From Acidithiobacillus thiooxidans ATCC 19377 (lineage in GTDB: Bacteria; Pseudomonadota; Gammaproteobacteria; Acidithiobacillales; Acidithiobacillaceae): a DNA stretch of 64,000 bases. How positions within the stretch are numbered: the first letter of the stretch is position 1; every line of letters starts with the position of its first letter. The notes below the pieces were generated by a model. It saw only the letters and a program-made list of their open reading frames with translations. It searched no databases and was not told the DNA's origin. The DNA lies in NCBI RefSeq assembly GCF_009662475.1, contig NZ_CP045571.1, positions 2,788,501-2,852,500 on the forward strand. The letters are read 5' to 3'. Shown here piece by piece: positions 8,614 through 16,891 of the stretch. The translations under genes were made by a program, and so were the position numbers.

Positions 8614-9675
8614 TTAAGCGGCAAAGTATTCATCAAAAGCGATCCAGGCGGATCGCATTACCTGGTCTTCCCGGGCTGCAGGCTTGCGCCACACAGCTTC
8701 CAAAGATGTTCTGCGCTGCACAGCCCGGCGCAAAGCGGGACCGAACTGATCCTGCATGTCTTCTTCATAACTTTCCAGCGCATCTTCATCGCCGGACAGA
8801 AAAGCGGCAGCGGCCAAACCTACGGCTTCCCCACTGATGACCGCCGCAGGGATGCCAGCACCCGTAATGGGATGCGTCAATCCGGCGGCATCCCCACAAA
8901 GCAAAACATTACCGTGGATCATGGGACGCAAACCACCAACGGGTATGGCACCACCGGTTCTACCGAGCACTTCTGGGCCAATAATGCCGCGCTCCACCAT
9001 CTGCTGATGGAGATGTTCGAGAGGAAATTTGAGGTTATCCTCAAAGCGTTTATCCGCCCCCAAACCCAAATTGGCAACAGGTCCACGCGGAAACAGCCAG
9101 CCGTAACCACCTGGAAAAGCATCAGACAGAAAAATATCCGTATCCGCATAGGGATGACTCAAGGGTACCGTGTATTGCCGGGTATAAACCACCTGCTGAT
9201 GCGGCAGCCCAATCGCCTCAGCAACCGGGCTATGCGGACCATCTGCGGCAACCATCAGCAAGGGTTCAACCGCTTGAATCTCACCAGAAGGCAGCTTGAT
9301 TTGAGCGTGGCGACCATCCCAGGCAAGAAAGGTGCTGCGTGTTTTCACCTCAGCACCAGCGGCCTGAGCGAGCTCTGCCAAACCCTGATCAAAACGTCCC
9401 CGGTCAATCATGATACCGGGGAAGACACTATGATGTTCCAAACCGGAGGGAAGAACAGTCATCATCCCTGCCACATCCTGCACCCGCGCCCGGGTCTCAT
9501 GAACAGTACGCAACAAAGGCATGGGGACAAATTCGGCGCATTGTACCGGCAGGCCAATTTGTGCCCGACGATCCACACACAGTACCCGCAGCCCCTTATC
9601 GGCGGCGGCACGAGCAGCGGCCGTTCCCGCCGGACCGGCACCGACAATCAGCAGATCCAGCTTGATTTTATTCAT
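8614..9675 (-). CDS. lipT: LipT-like FAD-dependent oxidoreductase (geranylgeranyl-reductase fold)
   Basis: A 353-residue flavoprotein. The N-terminal Rossmann motif GAGPAG is at residues 12-17. LLCGDAAGLTHPITGAGI near residues 255-272 is the flavin-binding GD motif of the geranylgeranyl reductase family. In sHdr gene clusters such a protein lies with the lipoate assembly genes and has been named LipT. It probably transfers electrons to or from lipoate or the assembly enzymes, but the reaction is not established by sequence. Its ATG overlaps the stop of the sLpl gene (ATGA), so the two are translationally coupled; lipS1 follows after a 24-base gap. Confidence 0.78.
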   Translation of the reverse strand: MNKIKLDLLIVGAGPAGTAAARAAADKGLRVLCVDRRAQIGLPVQCAEFVPMPLLRTVHETRARVQDVAGMMTVLPSGLEHHSVFPGIMIDRGRFDQGLAELAQAAGAEVKTRSTFLAWDGRHAQIKLPSGEIQAVEPLLMVAADGPHSPVAEAIGLPHQQVVYTRQYTVPLSHPYADTDIFLSDAFPGGYGWLFPRGPVANLGLGADKRFEDNLKFPLEHLHQQMVERGIIGPEVLGRTGGAIPVGGLRPMIHGNVLLCGDAAGLTHPITGAGIPAAVISGEAVGLAAAAFLSGDEDALESYEEDMQDQFGPALRRAVQRRTSLEAVWRKPAAREDQVMRSAWIAFDEYFAA

Positions 9676-10742
9676 GGCTGCTCCGCTGCCATACGCAGCA
9701 CCCTGGCGAAGTGTTCAGCCTGCAAACCAAAGCCATCAATATGTTGCTGCACAAACAGCTCCGTCAGAATGCTGTCCACGTCATTCAGATGCACATTACG
9801 CAGGGCGGCTTCCATATCGACGATGGCGCGGCGGGGCTGGATGAAGTAATCGCCGCTGAAATGCACCTGACGCACCCGATTACCAAAGCTATCCCAGAGG
9901 ATTTCTGCCTGCAGGGTTCCTCCCGGCGCACGCAGACTGGCTTTGCGCAGTGGCATACCGTCGCGGGCACGGTTATTCACACCCAACCATTCCGGATCGC
10001 GGACTTTAGTCAACATCTCGGGCAGCAAGGCCATGACCGGTTCCGGCATTTTTCCTGTTTCAAAACACAGCCCCAAGTGTAAGCGGAAACCTTCCAGCAA
10101 GGCCTCTTGAACCATGCTTAGCTCAGGAGCTGCGCCCAGCAGAGCTCTTAAACTGGTGACCCGATCGGCAACGGATGCAATGGCATGGGCATCCAGCTTT
10201 TCCACGGGAACCCGGAGGACCCGCAGCATTCTCGGTATGTCCAGATCCACCAGCACGGTACCCTGAAAAAGTAAAACATCGCCGTCCATGATACCGCCCG
10301 TTCCCGAGATTTTTTTGCCTTCCACTTCAATATCATTACGTGGTCGGAAACGGGCATCGACGCCTAGCTTCGACAAACCTGCCGCAGCCGCCAAACAAAT
10401 TTGCCGGGATACTGCCGCCATGTCGCCTTTGGGCAGAGCATCCCGATGGCAGACCAGTTCCCAGCCAATTTGGGTCGGATCAAAAATCAACGCGCCACCA
10501 CCAGTAAGCCGACGCTGCACAGCAATGCCTTCTTCCCGGCAAAAATCCAGATTCAATTCCTGATCCGGAGACTGGTGGTAACCCACCAGCGCTGATTCTT
10601 CAAAGCGCAAAAAGCGGAAAATATTGGGAATGGCCTGATCGGCCATGGCCTGCAGCAAGGCTTTATCCAGCGCCATGTTTTCATCGGCTGGACGCAAACC
10701 CGTATCCACGACCAGCCAGGGAGTCTGAACAACAGGGTTCAT
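9672..10742 (-). CDS. slpl: sLpl(AB)-type lipoate-protein ligase of the sHdr cluster
   Basis: A 356-residue lipoate ligase with catalytic domain and fused accessory domain. RRLTGGG at residues 77-83 and GKKISGTGG at 142-150 with Lys144 are the lipoate-binding signatures. From about residue 255 a small domain with APGGTLQAEILWDS resembles LplB. The enzyme activates lipoate or octanoate with ATP and attaches it to the lysine of LbpA proteins. It overlaps lipT and follows lipS2 by 53 bases. The surrounding lipS1, lipS2 and lbpA genes make LbpA the likely substrate rather than the usual dehydrogenase E2 proteins. Confidence 0.87.
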   Translation of the reverse strand: MNPVVQTPWLVVDTGLRPADENMALDKALLQAMADQAIPNIFRFLRFEESALVGYHQSPDQELNLDFCREEGIAVQRRLTGGGALIFDPTQIGWELVCHRDALPKGDMAAVSRQICLAAAAGLSKLGVDARFRPRNDIEVEGKKISGTGGIMDGDVLLFQGTVLVDLDIPRMLRVLRVPVEKLDAHAIASVADRVTSLRALLGAAPELSMVQEALLEGFRLHLGLCFETGKMPEPVMALLPEMLTKVRDPEWLGVNNRARDGMPLRKASLRAPGGTLQAEILWDSFGNRVRQVHFSGDYFIQPRRAIVDMEAALRNVHLNDVDSILTELFVQQHIDGFGLQAEHFARVLRMAAEQP

Positions 10743-10795
10743 TGCGGGTGAACCCGATGCTGCGGCAAGCTGTTCACAAGTACCACGTACATTGC

Positions 10796-11917
10796 TCAGG
10801 CCGTGAAGACGATGGGAATATCGCGCAGTTGGGTGCGGCGCTTGGGAGCAGCAGGCACGTAATCCAGAGGCATGGTCGTGGACTCGTCACCCATGCTCAG
10901 CACTTCTTCGCCGACAATCATGGAGCAGCAGGACGGGGTCACGAACACATCCCGTTCCAGATGTTTGGCCAAAGCCAACATACCATCGGAGGGGAATGCC
11001 ACCCCATTGAGACCCGCCATGACTGCATAGGTATCGGTAATGGAGCGATGAACGCCTGATGGTCGCGCACAACCCAGCAATACCGGGGTTTCTGGAAGTG
11101 CAGCACGGGCATCCATAAAGAATTTACCAACTTCATCGGTGGGCGGAGTCACAAAAGGACGACTGGAAGAGGCATACTGCGGCATAATCACAACCAGCAC
11201 CAAGGCACTGGGCAGATGCCGTTGAATGATTTCCAGCGAATTCCACTCACCCAGCAGTTCTCCATAATGCAAACCGATAACAATGTGGGGAACAACCTTC
11301 ATTGAGGTGGCAACCAAAGCCTCCAGAGCCGCCTCGAAGTCATCCACAGTGCGACGTAGATGGTAGACCTGATTGATGGTGTCCTGGGCGCCGATCACAT
11401 CCATCATCGCTACATCAACGCCCGCATCTTCCATGCCTCTGGCAAACTCAGGGGTAGCAATACCTGTATGCATGGCAATTTGCAGGTTGGGGTAACGATC
11501 CTTGATTTTACGCACCATGGGGAAATACGGTTCATAATGGACCACATTCTGGTGGTCCGACCCACCGGACAAGAGTAAACCGCGACCACCGTCGAGAACA
11601 ATCTGATCGACCAGACGATCCAGTTCTTCAGGACTGCGTACTGGAATCATGGGTTCCAGAATTTTAGCCTTGCAGTGATCACATTGGAGTTTGCAGTCAC
11701 CACCGGTAATGGAGATGGCCGGGAACGCATTTTTACCACAAGCAGAAACTTCCGAAGTCTCGTGGTGTTTGAATGAAGGGGTATAGAAATTGATACGACC
11801 CACCTGACTGCCAGCCAGGCCAGACCACCGTTCCCGCATGGATTCGACCAGATCAGCGTTGAGCGTCAGATCTTCTAAAGCTTCCACTTGCGAAACAGCG
11901 TTTAACCATGGGTTCAT
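10796..11917 (-). CDS. lipS2: LipS2, second radical SAM subunit of the sHdr-type lipoyl synthase
   Basis: The protein has 373 residues from the ATG at 11917. Cys75, Cys79 and Cys82 form CxxxCxxC within GGDCKLQCDHCKAK. The remainder is a TIM-barrel-like domain. With LipS1 it completes the octanoyl-to-lipoyl conversion on LbpA. An in-frame ATG at 11929 is possible, but AAGGATGGA lies upstream of 11917 at a better distance. A perfect hairpin (11953-11977) separates it from lbpA2 upstream, so its expression may differ from that of the carrier genes. Confidence 0.84.
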   Translation of the reverse strand: MNPWLNAVSQVEALEDLTLNADLVESMRERWSGLAGSQVGRINFYTPSFKHHETSEVSACGKNAFPAISITGGDCKLQCDHCKAKILEPMIPVRSPEELDRLVDQIVLDGGRGLLLSGGSDHQNVVHYEPYFPMVRKIKDRYPNLQIAMHTGIATPEFARGMEDAGVDVAMMDVIGAQDTINQVYHLRRTVDDFEAALEALVATSMKVVPHIVIGLHYGELLGEWNSLEIIQRHLPSALVLVVIMPQYASSSRPFVTPPTDEVGKFFMDARAALPETPVLLGCARPSGVHRSITDTYAVMAGLNGVAFPSDGMLALAKHLERDVFVTPSCCSMIVGEEVLSMGDESTTMPLDYVPAAPKRRTQLRDIPIVFTA

Positions 11918-11952
11918 ATTAATTTCCATCCTTGTCAACCATTAAGAAAGCT

Positions 11953-11977
11953 AGACGGCCGCAAAATGCGGCCGTCT
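11953..11977 (-). terminator. Intercistronic hairpin between lbpA2 and lipS2
   Basis: AGACGGCCGC and GCGGCCGTCT make a perfect 10-bp stem with a 5-base loop. On the minus strand it is followed by AGCTTTCTTAAT, a poor T run, so it is more likely an attenuator or a 3'-end stabiliser for the abundant lbpA message than a full stop. Confidence 0.6.
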
Positions 11978-12002
11978 GACTGGATAGGGCTATCTGAATA
12001 AC

Positions 12003-12440
12003 TCAGCAGCCGCCAAAACCATCAGCCGTCATCTTTTCTTCAAAAGCGGCCAGAGCGTCAGCACCGGTTTTCAGTTCGCCAGAATCACCAGCAAAGTCAG
12101 CCGGAGTCAACTTGGCAATCCAGCCACTACCATAAGGGTCCTTGTTGATCAGACCCGGGTCCTTGGCTACGTCATCATTGCTGGAAACCACGGTGCCACT
12201 CACCGGGCTCTTCAGCGGACCTACCCACTTACCGGATTCAACCGTTGCGGCAGACTTGTCTTTTTTGATGTCTTTTCCAGCACCCTTGGGGGTGTAAGAA
12301 ACAATCTGACCGGCCAAAGCACAGGCATAAGAAGTCATACCAATGGTGACGCTGCCGTCATCTTCCTTGCGCAACCAAACGTTATTATCAACGTTGTACA
12401 TCAAATCTTCGGGGATTTCACAGCCACGTACAGTTCCCAT
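12003..12440 (-). CDS. lbpA: LbpA2-type lipoate-binding protein of the sHdr system
   Basis: A 145-residue GcvH-like protein. Lys71 in VESGKWVG is the lipoylated residue on the beta-hairpin, and the IP(E)DLxYN opening is typical of LbpA2. It carries sulfur-bound or electron-bearing lipoate for the sHdr complex in the cytoplasm and does not serve glycine cleavage; no gcvT or gcvP is present here. The C-terminus ends in GGC, an extra cysteine. Two ATGs follow GGAG; 12440 has the better spacing. It follows the DsrE-like gene by 23 bases and precedes the hairpin and lipS2. Confidence 0.9.
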   Translation of the reverse strand: MGTVRGCEIPEDLMYNVDNNVWLRKEDDGSVTIGMTSYACALAGQIVSYTPKGAGKDIKKDKSAATVESGKWVGPLKSPVSGTVVSSNDDVAKDPGLINKDPYGSGWIAKLTPADFAGDSGELKTGADALAAFEEKMTADGFGGC

Positions 12441-12463
12441 CATTTTCTCCTTCGGGTTTTAAA

Positions 12464-12859
12464 TTAAAAAAACAATAGCCGGTCAACGGACAAAATCAAA
12501 TCAGCAAGATCACCTGCTGAAGCCACTTCATCCACTTCATCAATCAAGTTGTCTGCTTCAATCTCATATCCAGGCAGTGCCGGTCTGCATACATAAAGCT
12601 GTGCTCCAGCATTTTTGGCATCGCGAATAAAATCAATAATCCGCTTGCCACCTTCCATCGCTGCCAAATTTTCTGCGACACCTACTTTCATGAGTTTTAC
12701 GGCTTCCATGGTGCAAAAAATCTTAACCTCTGCGTCCATGGAAGACAACAGCGAACCCAGATAGAAAGGCGTTGCACAACGATGGGCAGTGCTCGGGCCA
12801 CTGGTCATAACGATAACCACTGACTTTTCACCGTCATCGTTTAAATAATGATCGCTCAT
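12464..12859 (-). CDS. DsrE-family sulfur carrier between the two lbpA genes
   Basis: A 131-residue DsrE/DsrF-like fold: strands VVIVMTSG (residues 14-21) and AEVKIFCT (43-50), then VGVAENLAAMEGG and AQLYVC at 86-91. Cys28, Cys49 and Cys91 are candidates for persulfide binding. These small proteins pass sulfane sulfur between rhodaneses, TusA and the oxidising enzymes. It differs from the DsrE2 protein at 18999-19469, lacking its methionine/proline-rich insertion. Its ATG overlaps the lbpA1 stop (ATGA), so it is translationally coupled to a lipoate carrier, which suggests it exchanges sulfur near LbpA. Confidence 0.75.
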   Translation of the reverse strand: MSDHYLNDDGEKSVVIVMTSGPSTAHRCATPFYLGSLLSSMDAEVKIFCTMEAVKLMKVGVAENLAAMEGGKRIIDFIRDAKNAGAQLYVCRPALPGYEIEADNLIDEVDEVASAGDLADLILSVDRLLFF

Positions 12860-13302
12860 CGCATACCTCGCTCACAATGGATATCGTCGCGCAGACAGCG
12901 CTGCCGATACAACTCAAAGGCCGCATCCCCAGTAGACAGTTTTTTTAACGCTACGTCCACGGATGCCACCGGTCGAACCCGGGCGATCCACGCTTCGTAA
13001 GGCTCAATATTCAGCAGGTTGGGATCTTCCAGCACATCTTCGTTGGCCAAATCGATCACACAATCAAACACATTAGGAACCGGACCCGCCCATTTGCCAC
13101 TTTCAATGGTTGCCACGGGCTTGCCTACGGGCCTGCGTGTGCCCGGACGGCGCACCCGCACATGCAAAATTTTACCAGCAATAGATTGAGAAATATCCGT
13201 CATGCCCACCGTCAGGGTTCCGTCGCCTTCGCGACGCACCCAGATTTGACACTCCTGATCATAGTATAATTCGGCGCGAAATTCGCATCCGTTACATTCC
13301 AT
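12856..13302 (-). CDS. lbpA: LbpA1-type lipoate-binding protein of the sHdr system
   Basis: A 148-residue GcvH-like protein. Lys70 in IESGKWAG is the lipoylation site. It differs clearly from the other copy: the N-terminus has ECNGCEF with two cysteines, a basic RVRRPGTRRP insert lies at 49-58, and the tail carries further cysteines. Two lbpA genes often occur in sHdr clusters; why both are needed is unresolved. It is the first gene after the terminator at 13330-13358, so it either depends on readthrough from hdrB2 or has its own promoter. It overlaps the following dsrE-like gene by 4 bases. Confidence 0.86.
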   Translation of the reverse strand: MECNGCEFRAELYYDQECQIWVRREGDGTLTVGMTDISQSIAGKILHVRVRRPGTRRPVGKPVATIESGKWAGPVPNVFDCVIDLANEDVLEDPNLLNIEPYEAWIARVRPVASVDVALKKLSTGDAAFELYRQRCLRDDIHCERGMR

Positions 13303-13329
13303 AGCCTCCCCCTGTTGACAGCGGCAGGT

Positions 13330-13358
13330 AAAAAAAAGCGCCCCATTACGGGGCGCTT
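13330..13358 (-). terminator. Terminator between hdrB2 and lbpA1
   Basis: AAGCGCCCC and GGGGCGCTT form a 9-bp perfect stem with a 5-base loop; on the minus strand it runs into eight T. It sits 10 bases past the hdrB2 stop and splits the sulfur block into an hdr unit and an lbp-lip unit. Confidence 0.9.
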
Positions 13359-13368
13359 CCCAACCTTG

Positions 13369-14280
13369 TTATACGATGCCTTTGGCCGCAAGCAGGTCCA
13401 TGGAATCGCTGACGTTGTCGGGAATGCCGACCTTGCGCGCAGACAGGCCCATAGCCAACCCTAACAACTGGGTGAAGTAAATGACCTTGACGTTGGATTT
13501 GATACCGAATTCCGTCTCCGCACGGACCTGGTGCATTTCCAGCCCGGAGTGACAGGTCGGACATTCCGTCGCAATAACTTCAGCGCCGGCATCTTCGGCT
13601 GCCTGGAGGATATTCAACACCAACTGCGTGGAGGTATCCGAATCAGAAAGCGTATGCGCACCACCACAGCAAGCAGTTTTCAAGGGAAAGTCTACGGCTA
13701 CGGCACCCGCTGCATTGAGCAGGTCGTCCATAAAATGCGGGGCATAGCTGGATTCAGAGCCGGGACCCTGGTCCTTTTCCGGGAAGATCTGCCGGGGACG
13801 GGTATACATACAGCCATAATAATTGGCTATTTTCAGACCGTTCAGACTTTTTTTGACCTTGCTCTTGATGCCATCAGGACCGACTTCTTCCATGAACCAT
13901 TCCAGAGCATGCAACGTCCGTACATCACCGTCGTATACCGGATCGCCGGATTTGTCGGCCAGATCCTGAACCGTCTTCATGGTCTCTTCGGAAGTGGCAC
14001 ATTCATATTCCGTCTGCTTCAGATTGCGGTAACAACCGTTGCAAGGGGCCATCACCGTATCACAACCCTGCAATTTGCTGGCAATGGCCAGATTGCGTGC
14101 GGACATGTAAGTCTGCAGCATGGGGTGGATGTTCTTCACCTCCATGGCGCCGCAACAGTTGTAGTCTTCGAGGTTTTCCATCTGCAGGCCAAGTTCCTTG
14201 ACCAGAACGCGCGTGGACTTGTCGTAGGGGCCGCCAGAACCTTCCAGCGCACACCCCGGATAATATGCAACCTTAGCCAT
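13369..14280 (-). CDS. hdrB2: HdrB2, CCG-domain subunit of sulfur-oxidising heterodisulfide reductase-like complex
   Basis: A 303-residue protein with two CCG-type domains: CCGA at residues 42-45 and CCGG at 204-207, each with earlier partner cysteines (Cys10, Cys80, Cys157). In HdrB these bind noncubane 4Fe-4S clusters at the disulfide-handling site. Its start overlaps hdrC2 by 8 bases. It is the last gene of the hdrC1-B1-A-orf-C2-B2 set and is followed at once by a terminator. The sHdr complex oxidises protein-bound sulfane sulfur to sulfite in the cytoplasm. Confidence 0.92.
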   Translation of the reverse strand: MAKVAYYPGCALEGSGGPYDKSTRVLVKELGLQMENLEDYNCCGAMEVKNIHPMLQTYMSARNLAIASKLQGCDTVMAPCNGCYRNLKQTEYECATSEETMKTVQDLADKSGDPVYDGDVRTLHALEWFMEEVGPDGIKSKVKKSLNGLKIANYYGCMYTRPRQIFPEKDQGPGSESSYAPHFMDDLLNAAGAVAVDFPLKTACCGGAHTLSDSDTSTQLVLNILQAAEDAGAEVIATECPTCHSGLEMHQVRAETEFGIKSNVKVIYFTQLLGLAMGLSARKVGIPDNVSDSMDLLAAKGIV

Positions 14281-14992
14281 GATGAGCGGCCTCCTTCTGT
14301 GCTTTCACATATTCTGCGAGTACTTCTCCGGTCTTGCCCCAGGACTTGGTTTTCGGACGGAAAACAACATTCATACCCATTTTCGCCAACTGCCCCAAAG
14401 GCAAGCCCTTGGACAGACGCTTTCCGAACTCAACAATCCAGGCCTGCACCAGAGGCTGATTGGAACGCTTGTAAAAACCCATCATGACTTCGGTATCTTC
14501 AATGCGACCAAACTCAATACACTGATGGGTGAATTCTTCGTCAAAGTGAGTGGAAAGGGTCTTGGGGGTCAACCCATTATCTTCCATCCAGTGTGCGGTG
14601 GCTTTCATGACGCCTTCAGGACGCACGTCCTTTGGGCAGATGTTGGTGCACTTGTTACAGGACACGCACTGCCAGATGATGTCCTTATCTTTCATCAACT
14701 CGGCCTTCAGGCCCAGACGAATCAGATAAATCCAGTAACGCGGATTGAAGTCCACGTTCTGTGCATACATGGTGCAGGAGTTGGTGCAGGAACCGCACTG
14801 CCAACAACGATGCACATTCTCGCCACCGCTGTAGCTCTGAATGATTTTTTCGAAATTTTCTTCATAGTCGGTGAGCGTACGGGGAGTAATCATCGTGTTC
14901 CAGGACCCTGAAACATCCACTCCGTCCACTACCAGATGGTCGTGCTGTAAAATCCGATCTGGATCGATCAGTGTTTTTTCATGAATAGCCAT
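14273..14992 (-). CDS. hdrC2: HdrC2, iron-sulfur subunit of the sHdr complex
   Basis: The 239 residues carry two classical 4Fe-4S sites: Cys63, 66, 69 and 73 (CWQCGSCTNSC) and Cys109, 112, 115 and 119 (CVSCNKCTNIC). No signal peptide is present, consistent with the cytoplasm. It passes electrons between HdrB2 and the flavoprotein HdrA. TAGGAG lies before the ATG. It follows the 277-residue subunit by 23 bases and overlaps hdrB2. Confidence 0.92.
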   Translation of the reverse strand: MAIHEKTLIDPDRILQHDHLVVDGVDVSGSWNTMITPRTLTDYEENFEKIIQSYSGGENVHRCWQCGSCTNSCTMYAQNVDFNPRYWIYLIRLGLKAELMKDKDIIWQCVSCNKCTNICPKDVRPEGVMKATAHWMEDNGLTPKTLSTHFDEEFTHQCIEFGRIEDTEVMMGFYKRSNQPLVQAWIVEFGKRLSKGLPLGQLAKMGMNVVFRPKTKSWGKTGEVLAEYVKAQKEAAHHG

Positions 14993-15015
14993 AGCTGCTC
15001 CTAAACCCTAATTCA

Positions 15016-15849
15016 TCAATGAATGTCGTCTCTTTTGATGCGAGACCCGCCCATCCGCCGCTGCACTTCAACACCCAGCAACTTACGAATCTGCTCCGTA
15101 AAGTCGGTCTGACCGCCAAAGTCCGAACGCAAAAAGCCTTCTGCCATTGCCCGTACATACTGTGAATACTGATGAGCGAGGATGATGTCCACCATGTAGG
15201 GAACATCACGATATACGCCCAACTCCAGCAGTGTTTCACGCATCCACTGGCGCAGCCCCTCAAACATTTCGGGACTCTCGCCAAAAGGAAAATCCGTGAG
15301 GTAATCCCCACCACGTATAAACTCACGAATGGCTCCGGAAGTGGTTCCTTGATCCCAGACCCAGCGAGTCATCAGAGGATACCGCTCCGGATCGCTGAAG
15401 TGCAGGACTTCAGCAGCCACATCCCTGATGACGCGTTTGACTTTTCCGGTAGCTGGCAAGGCCTCTTCGAATCTTGCCATGCGCTGCGTCAGATCGCCGT
15501 GTCCGGTGAGCAGATCGCGCATCAACTCCCCAACCTTGGCCGCACCTTGTTCCTCAATGAGCGGCCATATTTTCCGTCGCGCCGTAAACATCTGCGCGAC
15601 GAGATGTTCCAATTGTGTTTCGGTCAGGGGTTGCTGTTCTTCCAGTAGCAGACGGCGAAAACTTGCCGTCTTTTCTGCCATGCTACTCACCAGATCGGCA
15701 AGTCCCTGTTGTCCCTCAAAAGCTTCTTCCAGTTCATAGAAAGAACGATTGAGCAGACCCTTGTCGAGCTCAATGGGCAGCGTGGCTGGAACGATATGTT
15801 CTTCGTTCCTGTCCTGGTAGATATCAGCTGGCAACTTTCTGCTGTCCAA
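15016..15849 (-). CDS. Conserved sHdr-cluster protein (Hyp) of unknown function
   Basis: A largely helical protein of up to 277 residues without cysteine motifs, found at this same position, between hdrA and hdrC2, in sHdr operons of Acidithiobacillus and other sulfur oxidisers. No ATG exists near the 5' end. The first usable starts are TTG at 15849, overlapping the end of hdrA by 26 bases, or TTG at 15834; a rare start codon inside the upstream gene implies coupled, low-efficiency translation. The function is unknown; a structural or assembly role in the complex is an inference from strict linkage. Confidence 0.75.
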   Translation of the reverse strand: MDSRKLPADIYQDRNEEHIVPATLPIELDKGLLNRSFYELEEAFEGQQGLADLVSSMAEKTASFRRLLLEEQQPLTETQLEHLVAQMFTARRKIWPLIEEQGAAKVGELMRDLLTGHGDLTQRMARFEEALPATGKVKRVIRDVAAEVLHFSDPERYPLMTRWVWDQGTTSGAIREFIRGGDYLTDFPFGESPEMFEGLRQWMRETLLELGVYRDVPYMVDIILAHQYSQYVRAMAEGFLRSDFGGQTDFTEQIRKLLGVEVQRRMGGSRIKRDDIH

Positions 15850-16879
15850 AGAGATCGGCTACTGCTCGTGAACCAGCTGACTGCCCTTGAGCAATCGAAG
15901 TATCGATATCTTCCGGGCCGGTAGCCGCGCCACACACGTAAATACCCTTGCGCGTCGTTCCCTGGCTATTGGTATACTGCTCGGCACGATCAATAAAGCC
16001 GTGTTTTTCGAGACCAATACCAAAAGTCTTGGCAATTTCAGCATTCAAAGCATTGGGATCCATACCGATAGCATGAACCACGATATCCATGGGAATCACG
16101 ATAGGACGCTTGACCAGAGTATCTTCGCCCTTCACCAGCAAACGACCGTCCGGTGATTTGGTGACTTCGGCAATACGCGCCTTGACGAACTTGGTCTTGT
16201 ACTCTTCTTGACTCTTCCAGTAGAACTTGTCTTCGTAAAGACCAAAGGTACGAATGTCCATGTAGTAAATGAACACGTCGGTGCTCGGTGAAATTTCCTT
16301 GATTTCCATCGCTAGATTCGTGGAAACGGTGCAGCAGATTTTGGAGCACCATTCACGACCAATCTGACGGTCACGTGACCCTACGCAGAGCAGAATGGCA
16401 ACCCGCTCGGGTACCCGTCCATCCGAAGGACAGGTAATTTGACCGGTACCAACCATCTGTTCCATCTGGGTGGTGGTCAGTACGTCTTCATAGGTACCAA
16501 AACCCCATTCCGGCTTGTTGATGGAGTCAAAGTGGGTGAAACCGGTACCCAGCACAATGGATCCAGCCTCGACCTTTTCACCATTGCTCAGAGTCGCCGT
16601 AAAATTACCGGCTTCCCCTTCAACCGTGGTCACCTTGGTAGATTTGTGGATAGCCACATTGCCATCTCCTTCTACCCGACTGACCATACGACCAATAGCG
16701 TCCTTGGCCCACTCACCCGAGGGAACCAGCTTGGCGTAACCAGAGATGATCGGGGCGCCACCGAGAATATCTTCCTTCTCGACGATGACCGCTTTCTTGC
16801 CCATCGAAGCGATGGTTGCAGCTGCTGACAGACCGGCCGGGCCGGCACCTACGACTAATACTGTATCCTGTGCACTCAC
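15824..16879 (-). CDS. hdrA: HdrA, FAD-binding electron-distributing subunit of the sHdr complex
   Basis: A 351-residue FAD protein. The Rossmann motif GAGPAG is at residues 11-16, a central cysteine group (LCVGSRD then EWCSKICC) offers an iron-sulfur site, and GIYVCGAATGPEDI near 315-328 is the second flavin signature. It is shorter than methanogen HdrA and lacks the extra ferredoxin domains, as expected for the sulfur-oxidising type. The start is GTG at 16879, 8 bases after AAGGAG. The gene follows hdrB1 by 12 bases. Confidence 0.92.
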   Translation of the reverse strand: MSAQDTVLVVGAGPAGLSAAATIASMGKKAVIVEKEDILGGAPIISGYAKLVPSGEWAKDAIGRMVSRVEGDGNVAIHKSTKVTTVEGEAGNFTATLSNGEKVEAGSIVLGTGFTHFDSINKPEWGFGTYEDVLTTTQMEQMVGTGQITCPSDGRVPERVAILLCVGSRDRQIGREWCSKICCTVSTNLAMEIKEISPSTDVFIYYMDIRTFGLYEDKFYWKSQEEYKTKFVKARIAEVTKSPDGRLLVKGEDTLVKRPIVIPMDIVVHAIGMDPNALNAEIAKTFGIGLEKHGFIDRAEQYTNSQGTTRKGIYVCGAATGPEDIDTSIAQGQSAGSRAVADLFGQQKVAS

Positions 16880-16891
16880 TGATTTTTCTCC

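Noticed and set aside
7453-11917. Calling the two radical SAM proteins biotin synthase or ThiH-like
   Set aside because: No other biotin or thiamine genes are near, while lipoate-binding proteins and a lipoate ligase are interleaved with them.
12003-13302. Calling the GcvH-like proteins glycine-cleavage H proteins
   Set aside because: No gcvT or gcvP is nearby; the operon and sequence details fit LbpA of sHdr systems.
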